Under the pieces are notes generated by a model. It saw only the letters and a list, made by a program, of their open reading frames with translations. It was not told the origin of the DNA and made no database searches. Position numbers and translations under genes: made by a program. From Burkholderia sp. BCC1644 (GTDB lineage: Bacteria; Pseudomonadota; Gammaproteobacteria; Burkholderiales; Burkholderiaceae): a stretch of 64,000 bases of DNA. Of the stretch, positions 33,405-41,519 are shown in pieces. The stretch's first letter is position 1, and the number at the start of each line of letters is the position of its first letter. Location: NCBI RefSeq assembly GCF_902833225.1, contig NZ_CADFEI010000007.1, positions 310,001-374,000 on the forward strand, in the 5' to 3' direction.

Positions 33405-33845
33405 TCAGGCGTCTGCTGCTGCCGCCGCCCCAGAAGCCTGTTTCGACGGGGCGGCGCCGAGAAAACCCTCGAGGTGCAGGTCGAGCACCGCCTTCCGGAG
33501 CTTCAGGCGCGTGGCGACTTCCTCAATGTCGGTCTCGATCAGCGCGCGCGCGCCGCCTTGTCGGCCGGGCTCGAACTCGTACTGCACGCAGGCCATCATC
33601 TCGTCGAACAGCGGCTTCACGATCTCGAACGGCACGCGGCCGAGCGACTTGATGCCGACCGCGGCGATCCCGGCCAGCCCGGCGCCGAGCACTTCGTCCG
33701 GAATCTCGACACCGCAGCTCATCGCAGCGAACAGCGCGCGCGCCGCCCACTCCTCCGACTGCGATGCCGACATCTCGGTGATCAGGAATCGCTTCCCGTC
33801 GTCGCGACCGTCGGTCGCGGTGAAGTTGGTCGTCTTCCGTGCCAT
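33405..33845 (-). CDS. tail assembly chaperone, gpG-like
   Basis: A 146-residue protein (MARKTTNFTATDGRDDGKRF ... SKQASGAAAAADA) located between tail tube and tape measure, the fixed position of the tape-measure chaperone. Its helix-rich core includes GIAAVGIKSLGRVPFEIVKP. The C-terminal Ala tail overlaps a second frame that continues past its stop codon, consistent with a frameshift. Confidence 0.75.
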   Translation of the reverse strand: MARKTTNFTATDGRDDGKRFLITEMSASQSEEWAARALFAAMSCGVEIPDEVLGAGLAGIAAVGIKSLGRVPFEIVKPLFDEMMACVQYEFEPGRQGGARALIETDIEEVATRLKLRKAVLDLHLEGFLGAAPSKQASGAAAAADA

Positions 33846-33846
33846 A

Positions 33847-34281
33847 TCACATCGGTGCCGGCAGCACCTTCTCCCAGGTGATTTCGTAGGTCTGCGGCTG
33901 GAGCACCTTCTTCGCGTCCGGCAGGATCTTGCCGCGCGTCAGCACGCCGTTGACCATCGTGAATTTCTTGCTGATGCCAGGCAGCGTCACGACCCCCGAC
34001 CATTGCATCTTGTCGCGCAGCACGCTCTCGGCCGTGATAACGCTGTCGAAGATCTGGATCGAGTCGGAGTTCGCCATCAGCGTGAGACGCCACTTCACGT
34101 TGAATGGAATCCAGCCGTACGACTGTTTGCTGTCGAGGCCCATCTGCACCTCGGCCATCTCGACGTCGTCGGTATCGAAGATGTCCTCGGCGGCGTAGCC
34201 CTGAATCTGCTGCGCGACCGGGAAGATGGAGCCGGCCGCGAGCATGATCACGCTGTTGGCGCTGGTAATCGTTCCTGACAT
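33847..34281 (-). CDS. tail tube protein
   Basis: A 144-residue protein (SGTITSANSVIMLAAGSIFP ... SYGWIPFNVKWRLTLMANSD). The position right after the sheath gene and the pattern match the tube protein family (DUF3277/phage tube type) of contractile phages. It polymerises into the inner tail tube. Confidence 0.82.
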   Translation of the reverse strand: MSGTITSANSVIMLAAGSIFPVAQQIQGYAAEDIFDTDDVEMAEVQMGLDSKQSYGWIPFNVKWRLTLMANSDSIQIFDSVITAESVLRDKMQWSGVVTLPGISKKFTMVNGVLTRGKILPDAKKVLQPQTYEITWEKVLPAPM

Positions 34282-34291
34282 GGTTGCTCCC

Positions 34292-35788
34292 TTACTGGAC
34301 CATCACCGAGGCGAGGTTGAGTTGTTGGACGCTGCCGCCGTCCATGTACCAGAGGCTGCACGGCGGCGACTGGCGGTTGGCGCGCGTCTGGGCCGGCGCA
34401 GTCGACGCGAGCACCTGCAGATACCAGCCGCGCGACGACAGGATGCTGTCGATCTTCCGGCCAGCAGCCGTGTTGACTTGCTGCGCCTGCGCGGCCGAGA
34501 GCTGCACGCCCTGCTGGATCGCGCCGAAGTTCACCGCCTGGTTGATCGGGTCCATCAGCCACGCCTCGATCGTCGCGTCGCCGACGGCGTTGTACGGCAC
34601 CGATTTCGACTGCGTGAGGCCGGTCATGATGGCGAGCTGCATCTGGTTGTTCAGCCAGATCTGGTCGATGTACGAATCGATCCAGTTGTACTGGCCGGCG
34701 ATCTGACCGGGCGTGTAGAACGTGAACTGGTCGTTCGCCGTCGCGAACGCGCCGTAGCAGTTGTAGCCGTTCGCGACGAGGTTCTGGTAGATCGTGGCGT
34801 CGGTAACGTCCGCCGCGAGCCCCGACTGCGACTTGAACGACAACGTGCTGCGGCCGGCCGTCTGCGTGAAGTCGATCGAAGCGATCGCCCCCATCAGGAA
34901 TGCCGCCTTGTTGATGTCGTTGAAGTTCGGCGCAACGCCGCTCATGTTGGCCTGGTTAGCCAGATATCCGAGCGACGACGTCGCCGGAACCGTGGTCGTC
35001 GGGCTCAGGTCCGGATCCCAGACCGCGTACAGGTAGCGGTTGTTCTGCTGCGACGTCCACGTCGCGAACGCCATCTTCTGCGTGTTGCCGACGCCGTTGT
35101 CCGGGTCGAACGTGGTCATGAACGACACCCAGTTCTGGGTCAGCTTCGTCAGTGCCGCCATCGCGGCCGCCGGCGTCGATGCGACGGCGCCCTGCGACGT
35201 GACCGCGCCGGTCGCCTGCGTGAGCTTAAGCCCCGAGGCCAGCGTCCCCGTCGCGAAGCCGATCGCCGACGACGCGCCGGAGGTCGTCGACGTGAAGGTG
35301 AACGCCGAGGACACGCTGTCGTACGCGACGGTCGGGCCGCCCGTGAATGCCGCGGAGATCAGCGTTGCTGCGTTCGAGAAGCTCGTCGCGCTCGCGAGGT
35401 TGATGTTGGAGGACGTCTTCTGCACGCCGTCGACCGTGATAATCACGGTGCCCGACAGCGACTGCAATTGCGTGAGCGTCATCGCCGCGAGCGAGCCGCC
35501 GCGCAAATATGCGCTCACCGGTGCCGTCGGATATTGCATGAAGCCGAGCGAACCCGGCTTCACATTCGAATTATCGAAGCCGTTGAAATAAATCGCGGCC
35601 AATTGCGCTTCGGTGGAAGTCGCACCGAAATAAGCCGCAACCGCAGCTTGAGTCGGAAATGTCGGCGCAGAGCCGACCGGTACTCGGGAATTCGTCGTCA
35701 GCATATACCCGACGAGATCGAGGGCTGAGCCGCCCGCGCTGATGACGCTCGGCGTTACGGATGCGATCAGGGATGCCGGGATCGACAT
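34292..35788 (-). CDS. contractile tail sheath protein, DUF3383-type
   Basis: A 498-residue protein ([20 protein letters not shown] ...). The long Ser/Thr-rich domain followed by a conserved C-terminal half ([40 protein letters not shown]) corresponds to the DUF3383 family, which serves as sheath in this phage group. Its presence makes the phage a myovirus type. The first 85 codons (35,540-35,788) use clearly more A/T-ending codons than the rest. Confidence 0.85.
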   Translation of the reverse strand: MSIPASLIASVTPSVISAGGSALDLVGYMLTTNSRVPVGSAPTFPTQAAVAAYFGATSTEAQLAAIYFNGFDNSNVKPGSLGFMQYPTAPVSAYLRGGSLAAMTLTQLQSLSGTVIITVDGVQKTSSNINLASATSFSNAATLISAAFTGGPTVAYDSVSSAFTFTSTTSGASSAIGFATGTLASGLKLTQATGAVTSQGAVASTPAAAMAALTKLTQNWVSFMTTFDPDNGVGNTQKMAFATWTSQQNNRYLYAVWDPDLSPTTTVPATSSLGYLANQANMSGVAPNFNDINKAAFLMGAIASIDFTQTAGRSTLSFKSQSGLAADVTDATIYQNLVANGYNCYGAFATANDQFTFYTPGQIAGQYNWIDSYIDQIWLNNQMQLAIMTGLTQSKSVPYNAVGDATIEAWLMDPINQAVNFGAIQQGVQLSAAQAQQVNTAAGRKIDSILSSRGWYLQVLASTAPAQTRANRQSPPCSLWYMDGGSVQQLNLASVMVQ

Positions 35789-35791
35789 GGT

Positions 35792-36343
35792 TTAAGCTCC
35801 GGGTGGATATGCCGCGTCCACGCTGACGATTTGTGGAATAACCTCGTCTGCAAAATCCTGCGGCGTTTGCGTGATTGGATTGTATTCGATAGCCAGTTCA
35901 ATTATCCAACGCTGTTCATAGTTATTCTGAGCGTTAATAAACGGCATTTGTCGCGGATTTTCGCAATATAACGGCTGAATATCCGGATTAACGGTCGCGA
36001 ATTGAATGCACGCATATTCGTCACGAAACAGCGTGGAAATGATCGCAGCGTTGTCGCCCGAGTTCGGGCCGTGCACGTCGAGCTGGATGCGGGCCTCGAT
36101 CGCCTGCATCGAGTTGCGCGTGCCCGGCGCGCCGCCGGCGCCCGGGTCCGTATAGCCGTCGACGTTCGTCGCGAGTCGCGGCGACGCGATCGAGTTCATT
36201 ACGATGAAGTCCGCGCCGACTGGCTCGCCGACGCTGTTGTCCTGCGCCTTCACCACTTCGACGCCTGCCGGCAGGATGTCAAGCAGGAAACTGCGCAGCG
36301 CCGTGAAGACCTGGGATTCGGTGATGGAGATGGTCACGGGCAT
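35792..36343 (-). CDS. neck terminator / tail completion protein
   Basis: A 183-residue protein from ATG 36343 (MPVTISITESQVFTALRSFL). Core segments include DFIVMNSIASPRLATNVDGY and YEQRWIIELAIEYNPI, the pattern of the phage neck terminator family upstream of DUF3383 sheath proteins. The C-terminal half (35,792-36,010) has noticeably A/T-richer codons than the N-terminal half. It should join head-tail connector to sheath. Confidence 0.72.
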   Translation of the reverse strand: MPVTISITESQVFTALRSFLLDILPAGVEVVKAQDNSVGEPVGADFIVMNSIASPRLATNVDGYTDPGAGGAPGTRNSMQAIEARIQLDVHGPNSGDNAAIISTLFRDEYACIQFATVNPDIQPLYCENPRQMPFINAQNNYEQRWIIELAIEYNPITQTPQDFADEVIPQIVSVDAAYPPGA

Positions 36344-36350
36344 GGTGGCC

Positions 36351-36740
36351 TCACTGCAGTTGGATCGCGAGCGCGCACCAGTCCGGCCACGTCTCGAACA
36401 CCTGCACGACCTTCCACGTCGTGCCCTGCAGCGATGCCGGGACGCCGGCCGCCGCCGCGAACTGCATGAGGTCACCACCCTGGTTCGTCGCGCGGTAGAC
36501 GCCGCGCCAGTCGCCGTTCAGGTATGCCTTACGCATCACGCCTTGGATGTTCAGGCCATCGAGGTGCTGGATTTCTTTCGCGGAGAGAGCCTGCACCTGC
36601 ACGGACTGGGGCGACACGCTGTACGTCGGCGTGCGGCTGCCGTCGGCGGCCGTGGTGTAACCGGCGCTCTGCTGCAACGTCACCGGCACGAAGGGGTTCA
36701 CGGTGCCGATCACGCCGGAGACGATTCCGTGCAAATTCAT
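36351..36740 (-). CDS. head-tail connector/neck protein, 129 aa
   Basis: A 129-residue protein from ATG 36740 (MNLHGIVSGVIGTVNPFVPV), with QALSAKEIQHLDGLNIQGVM and a C-terminal WKVVQVFETWPDWCALAI. It lies in the series of completion proteins between capsid and sheath and overlaps the preceding gene by 4 bp. The exact role is inferred from position. Confidence 0.7.
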   Translation of the reverse strand: MNLHGIVSGVIGTVNPFVPVTLQQSAGYTTAADGSRTPTYSVSPQSVQVQALSAKEIQHLDGLNIQGVMRKAYLNGDWRGVYRATNQGGDLMQFAAAAGVPASLQGTTWKVVQVFETWPDWCALAIQLQ

Positions 36741-37198
36741 TCTGTGGGTACTCCGTCGACGATGTCGTACGCGACCGCGTGCTGCATCGGCGCCGCGGCC
36801 GAGCCGCGCAGCGGACCGTCGAAACCCTTCTTCGCGATCGTGGATTCGGCGTTCTGCGGATCCGTCCATGCGCCGATCGTCGCCTGAATGTCGACGACGG
36901 CCGCCTCGCCTGCCAGGCGCAGCGCTGCATCGAAGTCGCCGCCGTTGCGCTGCAGCGTCACGCCGACGATCTTCGCCCAGCGCGATGCACGCTCGAGCGC
37001 TGTCGTGCGCATGAAGGGACGCGGCGGGATGTCCTGTGTGCCGTACTCGTTCCAGAATCCTACGAGCGCCGTCGGAGTGCCGTCGGGCTCGGTTGCGTTT
37101 TCGAGGAGGCCCGCGCGCATGGTCAGCGTCGCGTCGTCGAGGTAGCGCGCCAGCGCGGCGTCGAGCTTCGTGCCGCCGACGACCTTAGCGGCACACAT
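36737..37198 (-). CDS. HK97-gp10-like tail completion protein
   Basis: A 153-residue protein. The segment VGFWNEYGTQDIPPRPFMRT is the characteristic E-Y/F-G-T...PPRPF core of gp10-like head-tail joining proteins, followed by a helix. It overlaps both neighbours slightly, so the connector genes are translationally coupled. Confidence 0.8.
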   Translation of the reverse strand: MCAAKVVGGTKLDAALARYLDDATLTMRAGLLENATEPDGTPTALVGFWNEYGTQDIPPRPFMRTTALERASRWAKIVGVTLQRNGGDFDAALRLAGEAAVVDIQATIGAWTDPQNAESTIAKKGFDGPLRGSAAAPMQHAVAYDIVDGVPTE

Positions 37199-37604
37199 GC
37201 GGCGCCGGAAAGTAGCGGAAGGTGCGGAACGGGAGCGCCATCTGCCAGAAGATGAAGCCGTACTCGCTCTGCGCCCAGAACTCGGCGTTCTTCGACTGCA
37301 CCTGCGCGAACGAGGCGTTCACGGTGCCTTCGCCAGCCGACAGCATCTGGCCGACCACTCCAGCGCTCGAACCATCGCCCGAACTCGCGCGGCCGAGGAG
37401 GAACGCGAGGTGTGCGGTGATGAAGTTGAGCAGCTGCGCGCGCACGGCCAGATCCTGCACGACCGACGCTGGGGAGTTGTTCAGGAAGATGCAGGCCATC
37501 GCGAAATAGCCGTTCAGGGTGCCGTCGCTCAGTCCCGCAAAAGCGGGAAAAGCCGCCCTGAAGGCGGCCGGATCGAAGGCGACGACACCCGTCGGCGTGC
37601 TCAT
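37185..37604 (-). CDS. connector protein, DUF4054-type
   Basis: A 139-residue helical protein (VVAFDPAAFRAAFPAFAGLS ... YFAMACIFLNNSP ... FLLGRASSG). This is the head-tail adaptor (gp6-like) DUF4054 family, which binds below the portal ring. Start ATG 37604 overlaps the upstream stop by 4 bp. Confidence 0.82.
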   Translation of the reverse strand: MSTPTGVVAFDPAAFRAAFPAFAGLSDGTLNGYFAMACIFLNNSPASVVQDLAVRAQLLNFITAHLAFLLGRASSGDGSSAGVVGQMLSAGEGTVNASFAQVQSKNAEFWAQSEYGFIFWQMALPFRTFRYFPAPHVCR

Positions 37605-38011
37605 TGCTGCTCGACTGCCCCGGTCTTCGTCCCGTCGACCGTCTTGTCTTCGGGGTTCGCGTTCGGGTTGTACGGCTCGAAGCCGGTGCGCTCGCCTTCC
37701 TGTTCACGTGCCTGCGATTCGCCGGACTTGTCGTCCTTCGCAGCGAACACGAAACCGTTCTTGTGCGCCGCCGACTTGCCGTGGTCCTTCACGATCTGGG
37801 CCCAGTCGTCGGCGTCGACCAGCGTCACGCCGTAACCCGCAACGCTGTCGCGCCCCGGCATGCCCGCAACCTGCAGGTCCGAGCGTTCGTCGCCGTACAT
37901 GCCGACCAGGCGCACGGTGCGATCGTCCGGCAGCGTGTAGACGATCCCGTGCGGGAGCTTGCAGAACACCTTGACCGGCTTGGCCGCCTTCGATTCTTGG
38001 ATTTCCGGCAT
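37601..38011 (-). CDS. hypothetical structural-region protein, 136 aa
   Basis: A 136-residue protein starting at ATG 38011 (MPEIQESKAAKPVKVFCKLP). The first half (PHGIVYTLPDDRTVRLVGMY) is a small beta domain, and the end is a polar, low-complexity tail (PYNPNANPEDKTVDG). It sits between capsid and connector genes. I recall similar proteins in Burkholderia phages without a function. Confidence 0.68.
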   Translation of the reverse strand: MPEIQESKAAKPVKVFCKLPHGIVYTLPDDRTVRLVGMYGDERSDLQVAGMPGRDSVAGYGVTLVDADDWAQIVKDHGKSAAHKNGFVFAAKDDKSGESQAREQEGERTGFEPYNPNANPEDKTVDGTKTGAVEQQ

Positions 38012-38012
38012 G

Positions 38013-39023
38013 TCAGACCCCCAGCATTTGTTGGATGAAGTTCGGGTAGTACAGCACCGCGCCGTACGCATGCCCGGACTTCTTTTCCGAGTACGACGAA
38101 TCGCGGCGCACGACGCCGTGCGCACGCATGCGCTCGGCATACGCGAGCTCGCCCGTCGGCTGACCTTCCACGTCCACGGCAATCATCTGCACGAGGTTGC
38201 CGCTCGCCGTCGCGAATTCGGGGATCGTCTCGATCTCCATGTTCGGGTACGCGAGCTTCAGTCGGTCGCGCAGCACCTGGCCGTACGTGTTCTGCTTCGT
38301 CAGGTTCTGCTCGGACACGTTCGGGATGCCGACCTTCACGCGCGACTTCGTGTTGATCAGGCCGTTGCCGGACGCGATCAGGTTCTTCCAGAGCAGCACG
38401 AAGTCGGCGTAGATCTCGTCCGAGGTCTTCACATCCCACGTTGTGCCGCCGGCACCCGTCGTCGGTGCAACCGGAGCGCTGAGCGCCGGATCGTTCGTCA
38501 GGCCGTAGTTCTGCAGGCCGGCCACGCCGAACAGGAAGATCGCGTTTTCCTTCTTGCGCAGGATCAGCGCCGAGGCGAGCTGCTGGCGCGCCGCGTAATC
38601 GACGCGCGCCTTCGCCGCGACTGCCATCTGCTTGTCGCCCCACTGCGTGTTCGTCTGAAACCCGTAGTTCTGTCGCTGCGGGAAATTCACGTTGTGGCTC
38701 GACTGGCCGTTGCCGCTGTAGTCGCCGTACGTCGCCGTTTCACCGGTCGATTCGACGGTCATGAACGTGGCCGTCGACGTCGTCCAGTCACCCTTTTGCA
38801 CGGGCGGATACAACAGCTCGGCGTTCATCGGCGCCACGAGCGTTTCGATCACGCGCGGATCGAAGTAGTTCGTCAGCATCTGGGGGATGCCGTTGTTCGG
38901 CTGCGTGACGAGCGGGCCGGCCGCGTCCATCGCTGCCACGAGCTTCGCTTTCGAAACGTCGTTGAGCAGCTCGGCACCGGCCGCCAGGTGGATGCCGTAG
39001 GCGGAAAGTTGGGTCAGCTTCAT
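38013..39023 (-). CDS. major capsid protein, DUF2184-type
   Basis: A 336-residue protein from ATG 39023 (MKLTQLSAYGIHLAAGAELL). Segments NYFDPRVIETLVAPMNAELL and TTWDVKTSDEIYADFVLLWK fit the DUF2184 capsid family of HK97 fold. It is immediately followed by connector genes and preceded by a cement-like gene, the standard order. The ATG at 39023 is chosen because it overlaps the upstream stop by 4 bp. Confidence 0.85.
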   Translation of the reverse strand: MKLTQLSAYGIHLAAGAELLNDVSKAKLVAAMDAAGPLVTQPNNGIPQMLTNYFDPRVIETLVAPMNAELLYPPVQKGDWTTSTATFMTVESTGETATYGDYSGNGQSSHNVNFPQRQNYGFQTNTQWGDKQMAVAAKARVDYAARQQLASALILRKKENAIFLFGVAGLQNYGLTNDPALSAPVAPTTGAGGTTWDVKTSDEIYADFVLLWKNLIASGNGLINTKSRVKVGIPNVSEQNLTKQNTYGQVLRDRLKLAYPNMEIETIPEFATASGNLVQMIAVDVEGQPTGELAYAERMRAHGVVRRDSSYSEKKSGHAYGAVLYYPNFIQQMLGV

Positions 39024-39496
39024 GCGAGTTGGCTCCACGTCGAGATCTTGATCACCGCGTTCGCCGCGCCGCCGCGCGTCACGACGAATTGCGTTTCGAT
39101 GGCGCCCGCGACCGTCGCGCCGGCCGCGCCGAACTGCAGCGTGCCGTCAGCGAGCGTCGCGAACACCTTCTGGCCGAGCGTCGCCGCGTTCGCCGAGCTC
39201 GCGAAGAACTCACCCTGCTCAGCGACCTCGACGGCCATGCCAGCCGGAACCGACATGCTGTATTCCTGCAGGTAGTTCGGGATCACGCCGACCTGGTCCG
39301 TGATCGCGAAGCCCAACGGCTTGCCGGTACCGGTGTTCTGCACCTGGTTGTCGGTGTCCGTGCCCGGCCACACGAAGCGCGCGACGGTGACGGCCGTCTG
39401 CGCCACGCGCGAGATGGCCGAGATCGGATTCATCGAGGCACGCGTGCCGGGCACGCCAACCTCGGGCTGAAGACGTACTGCGTTCGGGAAGCCCAT
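39020..39496 (-). CDS. capsid cement/decoration protein
   Basis: A 158-residue beta-rich protein (GFPNAVRLQPEVGVPGTRAS ... VPNYLQ-type VIPNYLQEYSMSVPAGMAVE). Small structural cement proteins of this look always precede DUF2184 capsid genes in related phages. It likely trimerises on the capsid surface. Confidence 0.75.
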   Translation of the reverse strand: MGFPNAVRLQPEVGVPGTRASMNPISAISRVAQTAVTVARFVWPGTDTDNQVQNTGTGKPLGFAITDQVGVIPNYLQEYSMSVPAGMAVEVAEQGEFFASSANAATLGQKVFATLADGTLQFGAAGATVAGAIETQFVVTRGGAANAVIKISTWSQLA

Positions 39497-39508
39497 GTTC
39501 GTCAGTCC

Positions 39509-40726
39509 TTACGCGTGTTGAATTTTGGCCAGAGCCGGGAAGCGCTCGACGAGCGCGGCGTCTCCGGCGGCGTCGTGCGCGACCTGCGTCGGCGCGTTCG
39601 CGCGGCTGGTCAGCAGCACGTCGACGATGCCGGCATAGGCGACCTTATCGTGCTTCGCCGGGTCCATGCCGCCGACCGTCAGCGCGTGCGCGTAGATCGC
39701 CTCGGCCGAATCGAACGCCATCGCGTCGATGCGGCCGGTGATCGGCGCGACCTTGTCGGCAGCGCGGAAGCGGCCCTCGATCGACTCGCGCACGTCCTTC
39801 TTCGCGGCCGTGATCTTGGCGTCCATCGCCGAGGCGTTCTTCGCCTCCTCGGCCTTCTTCGCTTCCTCGGCGCGGCGCTCTTCGTCGGCCGCCGCTTCCG
39901 GGTCGTCGTCTTCGTCGTTCGCACCCTTGGCGCCCGCTTCCTCGATCAGCTTCTTCAGCTTCTCGAGCAGCGAGCCCTCCTCGTCGACGGCCGCATCCGG
40001 CTCGCCGAGCGCCTGGATTTCTTCGAGGGCTTCCTCGAGCGCCTCTTCAGCGCCCGCGGTGTCGAGGCCTTCGTCCATCGCGACGAGCTTCGCCGCGCGG
40101 GTCTTCAGCGCCGCCTTCTGCTTCGGATTCAGTTTCACGGTTCGTACCTTTTCGGGAGGTTGAATTTGGGAATCCGCCACCGTCACTTCGGGACCGGCGC
40201 GCCCCTCGACGACCAGTGCGACGTGATTACCCATAATCTCCGTCATCACGATGTCGTATTGCGCGCCATTATAGGTTCCACTTTTAATGACGGGCTTATA
40301 CCGATAGGAACTCGATAGCTCGCGCTGCTCCTCGCTTTCGATTTTCTCGATATAAGCGCCATCCCAGAAAGCGAGGTCATTGGTCAAATATTGACCGTCA
40401 AATGCAGCATTTGAACCGGTAGTTCCGATAATCAGTTCTTTTTTCGGGTCATCTGCGCTCACGTGCTTGTGGACGAGCAGGATCGGTAGCGTGTTGAACG
40501 TCGCGGCGGCCTTCTCTAGCTCTTCCGGCGGCCGAAACACGTTGTAGACGCGGCCCGGGTCGAGGCCGAGCTCGTCGCCGCCGACGATCTCGCGACCCCA
40601 GTACGGGTTCACATCGGCTTTCGAGATTCGACTGATCGAAACGCGCATGCGACCGTCTTTATCGAAACTTCGCACCGTCGCTTTATCAAAAGCTACGATA
40701 ATCTCGTCTTTATTCGGCTTCATCAT
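39509..40726 (-). CDS. prohead protease/scaffold fusion, DUF2213-type
   Basis: A protein of about 405 residues from ATG 40726 (ATG 40723 is also possible). The first 200 residues are the DUF2213 domain (NPYWGREIVGGDELGLDPGR; LSSSYRYKPVIKSGTYNGAQ; ALVVEGRAGPEV), related to prohead maturation proteases. The C-terminal half is highly charged and helical (EEALEEALEEIQALGE; DEERRAEEAKKAEEAKNASA), as expected for a scaffold. Codon use alternates between A/T-rich (40,140-40,460; 40,680-40,820) and GC-rich blocks within the gene. Confidence 0.82.
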   Translation of the reverse strand: MMKPNKDEIIVAFDKATVRSFDKDGRMRVSISRISKADVNPYWGREIVGGDELGLDPGRVYNVFRPPEELEKAAATFNTLPILLVHKHVSADDPKKELIIGTTGSNAAFDGQYLTNDLAFWDGAYIEKIESEEQRELSSSYRYKPVIKSGTYNGAQYDIVMTEIMGNHVALVVEGRAGPEVTVADSQIQPPEKVRTVKLNPKQKAALKTRAAKLVAMDEGLDTAGAEEALEEALEEIQALGEPDAAVDEEGSLLEKLKKLIEEAGAKGANDEDDDPEAAADEERRAEEAKKAEEAKNASAMDAKITAAKKDVRESIEGRFRAADKVAPITGRIDAMAFDSAEAIYAHALTVGGMDPAKHDKVAYAGIVDVLLTSRANAPTQVAHDAAGDAALVERFPALAKIQHA

Positions 40727-41519
40727 CAACACCCGGAATAAGCGGCGCGCCCACGCATCCGCAATTCGGCAATTCGCCGGGGAAAATATATTCGCCGTCG
40801 ATTTTAAGACCCTTCGATAAATCGTAAACCTTCCCGTTCGCGTCGACATGCGAGTGCCGCGGATTCTTGCCGCCGCCGACATGCAGCCAGCGCGCCTTCG
40901 TGACACCCATCGAGAGCTGACGGGCGCGGGCCATCTGGGCCGTCGCCTTGTTGTTCTGGTCGGTCGCGATGAACGTCGCGCGGCGACGCGTCACGCCGTA
41001 GCGCTCCTGGAGCTGGTCGGTCAGATACTTCAGGTCGCGGCCCGCCGTGACGCTGCGCATCACGATGCCTTCGACCTCGGTCGCATACTCGGACTGGATG
41101 GATTTGATCAGGGAAACGTTCTGCTGGATCGACGCCTGCATGACGGTGTTCGAGACCAGCGTGTCCTTTACCGAGACCGACATGCCGGTCAGCGAGACAG
41201 CGGCCTGCTTCGTGGCATTCGTCGCGTGCCGGTCGACCTTCGCGATGAACCAGCGCGCGAGGTCCGGAGCCCGGGCGGCGAACATCTTGCGCCACTGCGC
41301 GGCCCGGCGCGCGAGCTGCGCGGCAAGGTCTGCGGCCGGCGACGCGTCGGCCGCAATCTCCGACTCTCGGCCGCGATACGTGGCGCGCAGCCAGTACAGC
41401 GTCGAGCGGTGCATCTCGTCGACCAGGCGCTCGAGCGCGCGCTGGTACTGGATGCGCACGGCGGCACTCGGCCGCGTTGCGCGCATCTCGCCCTTCACCT
41501 TCGGCGCGCGCGCGGGCAT
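40710..41519 (-). CDS. minor head protein, SPP1 gp7 / Mu F-like
   Basis: A 269-residue protein whose C-terminal half carries the minor head domain: TRRRATFIATDQNNKATAQM, then ARWLHVGGGKNPRHSHVDAN and the closing PNCGCVGAPLIPG. It attaches to the portal and is injected or needed for head assembly. Overlaps the portal stop by 1 bp and the protease start by 17 bp. Confidence 0.87.
   Translation of the reverse strand: MPARAPKVKGEMRATRPSAAVRIQYQRALERLVDEMHRSTLYWLRATYRGRESEIAADASPAADLAAQLARRAAQWRKMFAARAPDLARWFIAKVDRHATNATKQAAVSLTGMSVSVKDTLVSNTVMQASIQQNVSLIKSIQSEYATEVEGIVMRSVTAGRDLKYLTDQLQERYGVTRRRATFIATDQNNKATAQMARARQLSMGVTKARWLHVGGGKNPRHSHVDANGKVYDLSKGLKIDGEYIFPGELPNCGCVGAPLIPGVDDEAE

Noticed and set aside
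34226..35728. 500-codon plus-strand open frame over the sheath gene
   Set aside because: Arg/Val-rich shadow of the sheath gene with no motif.
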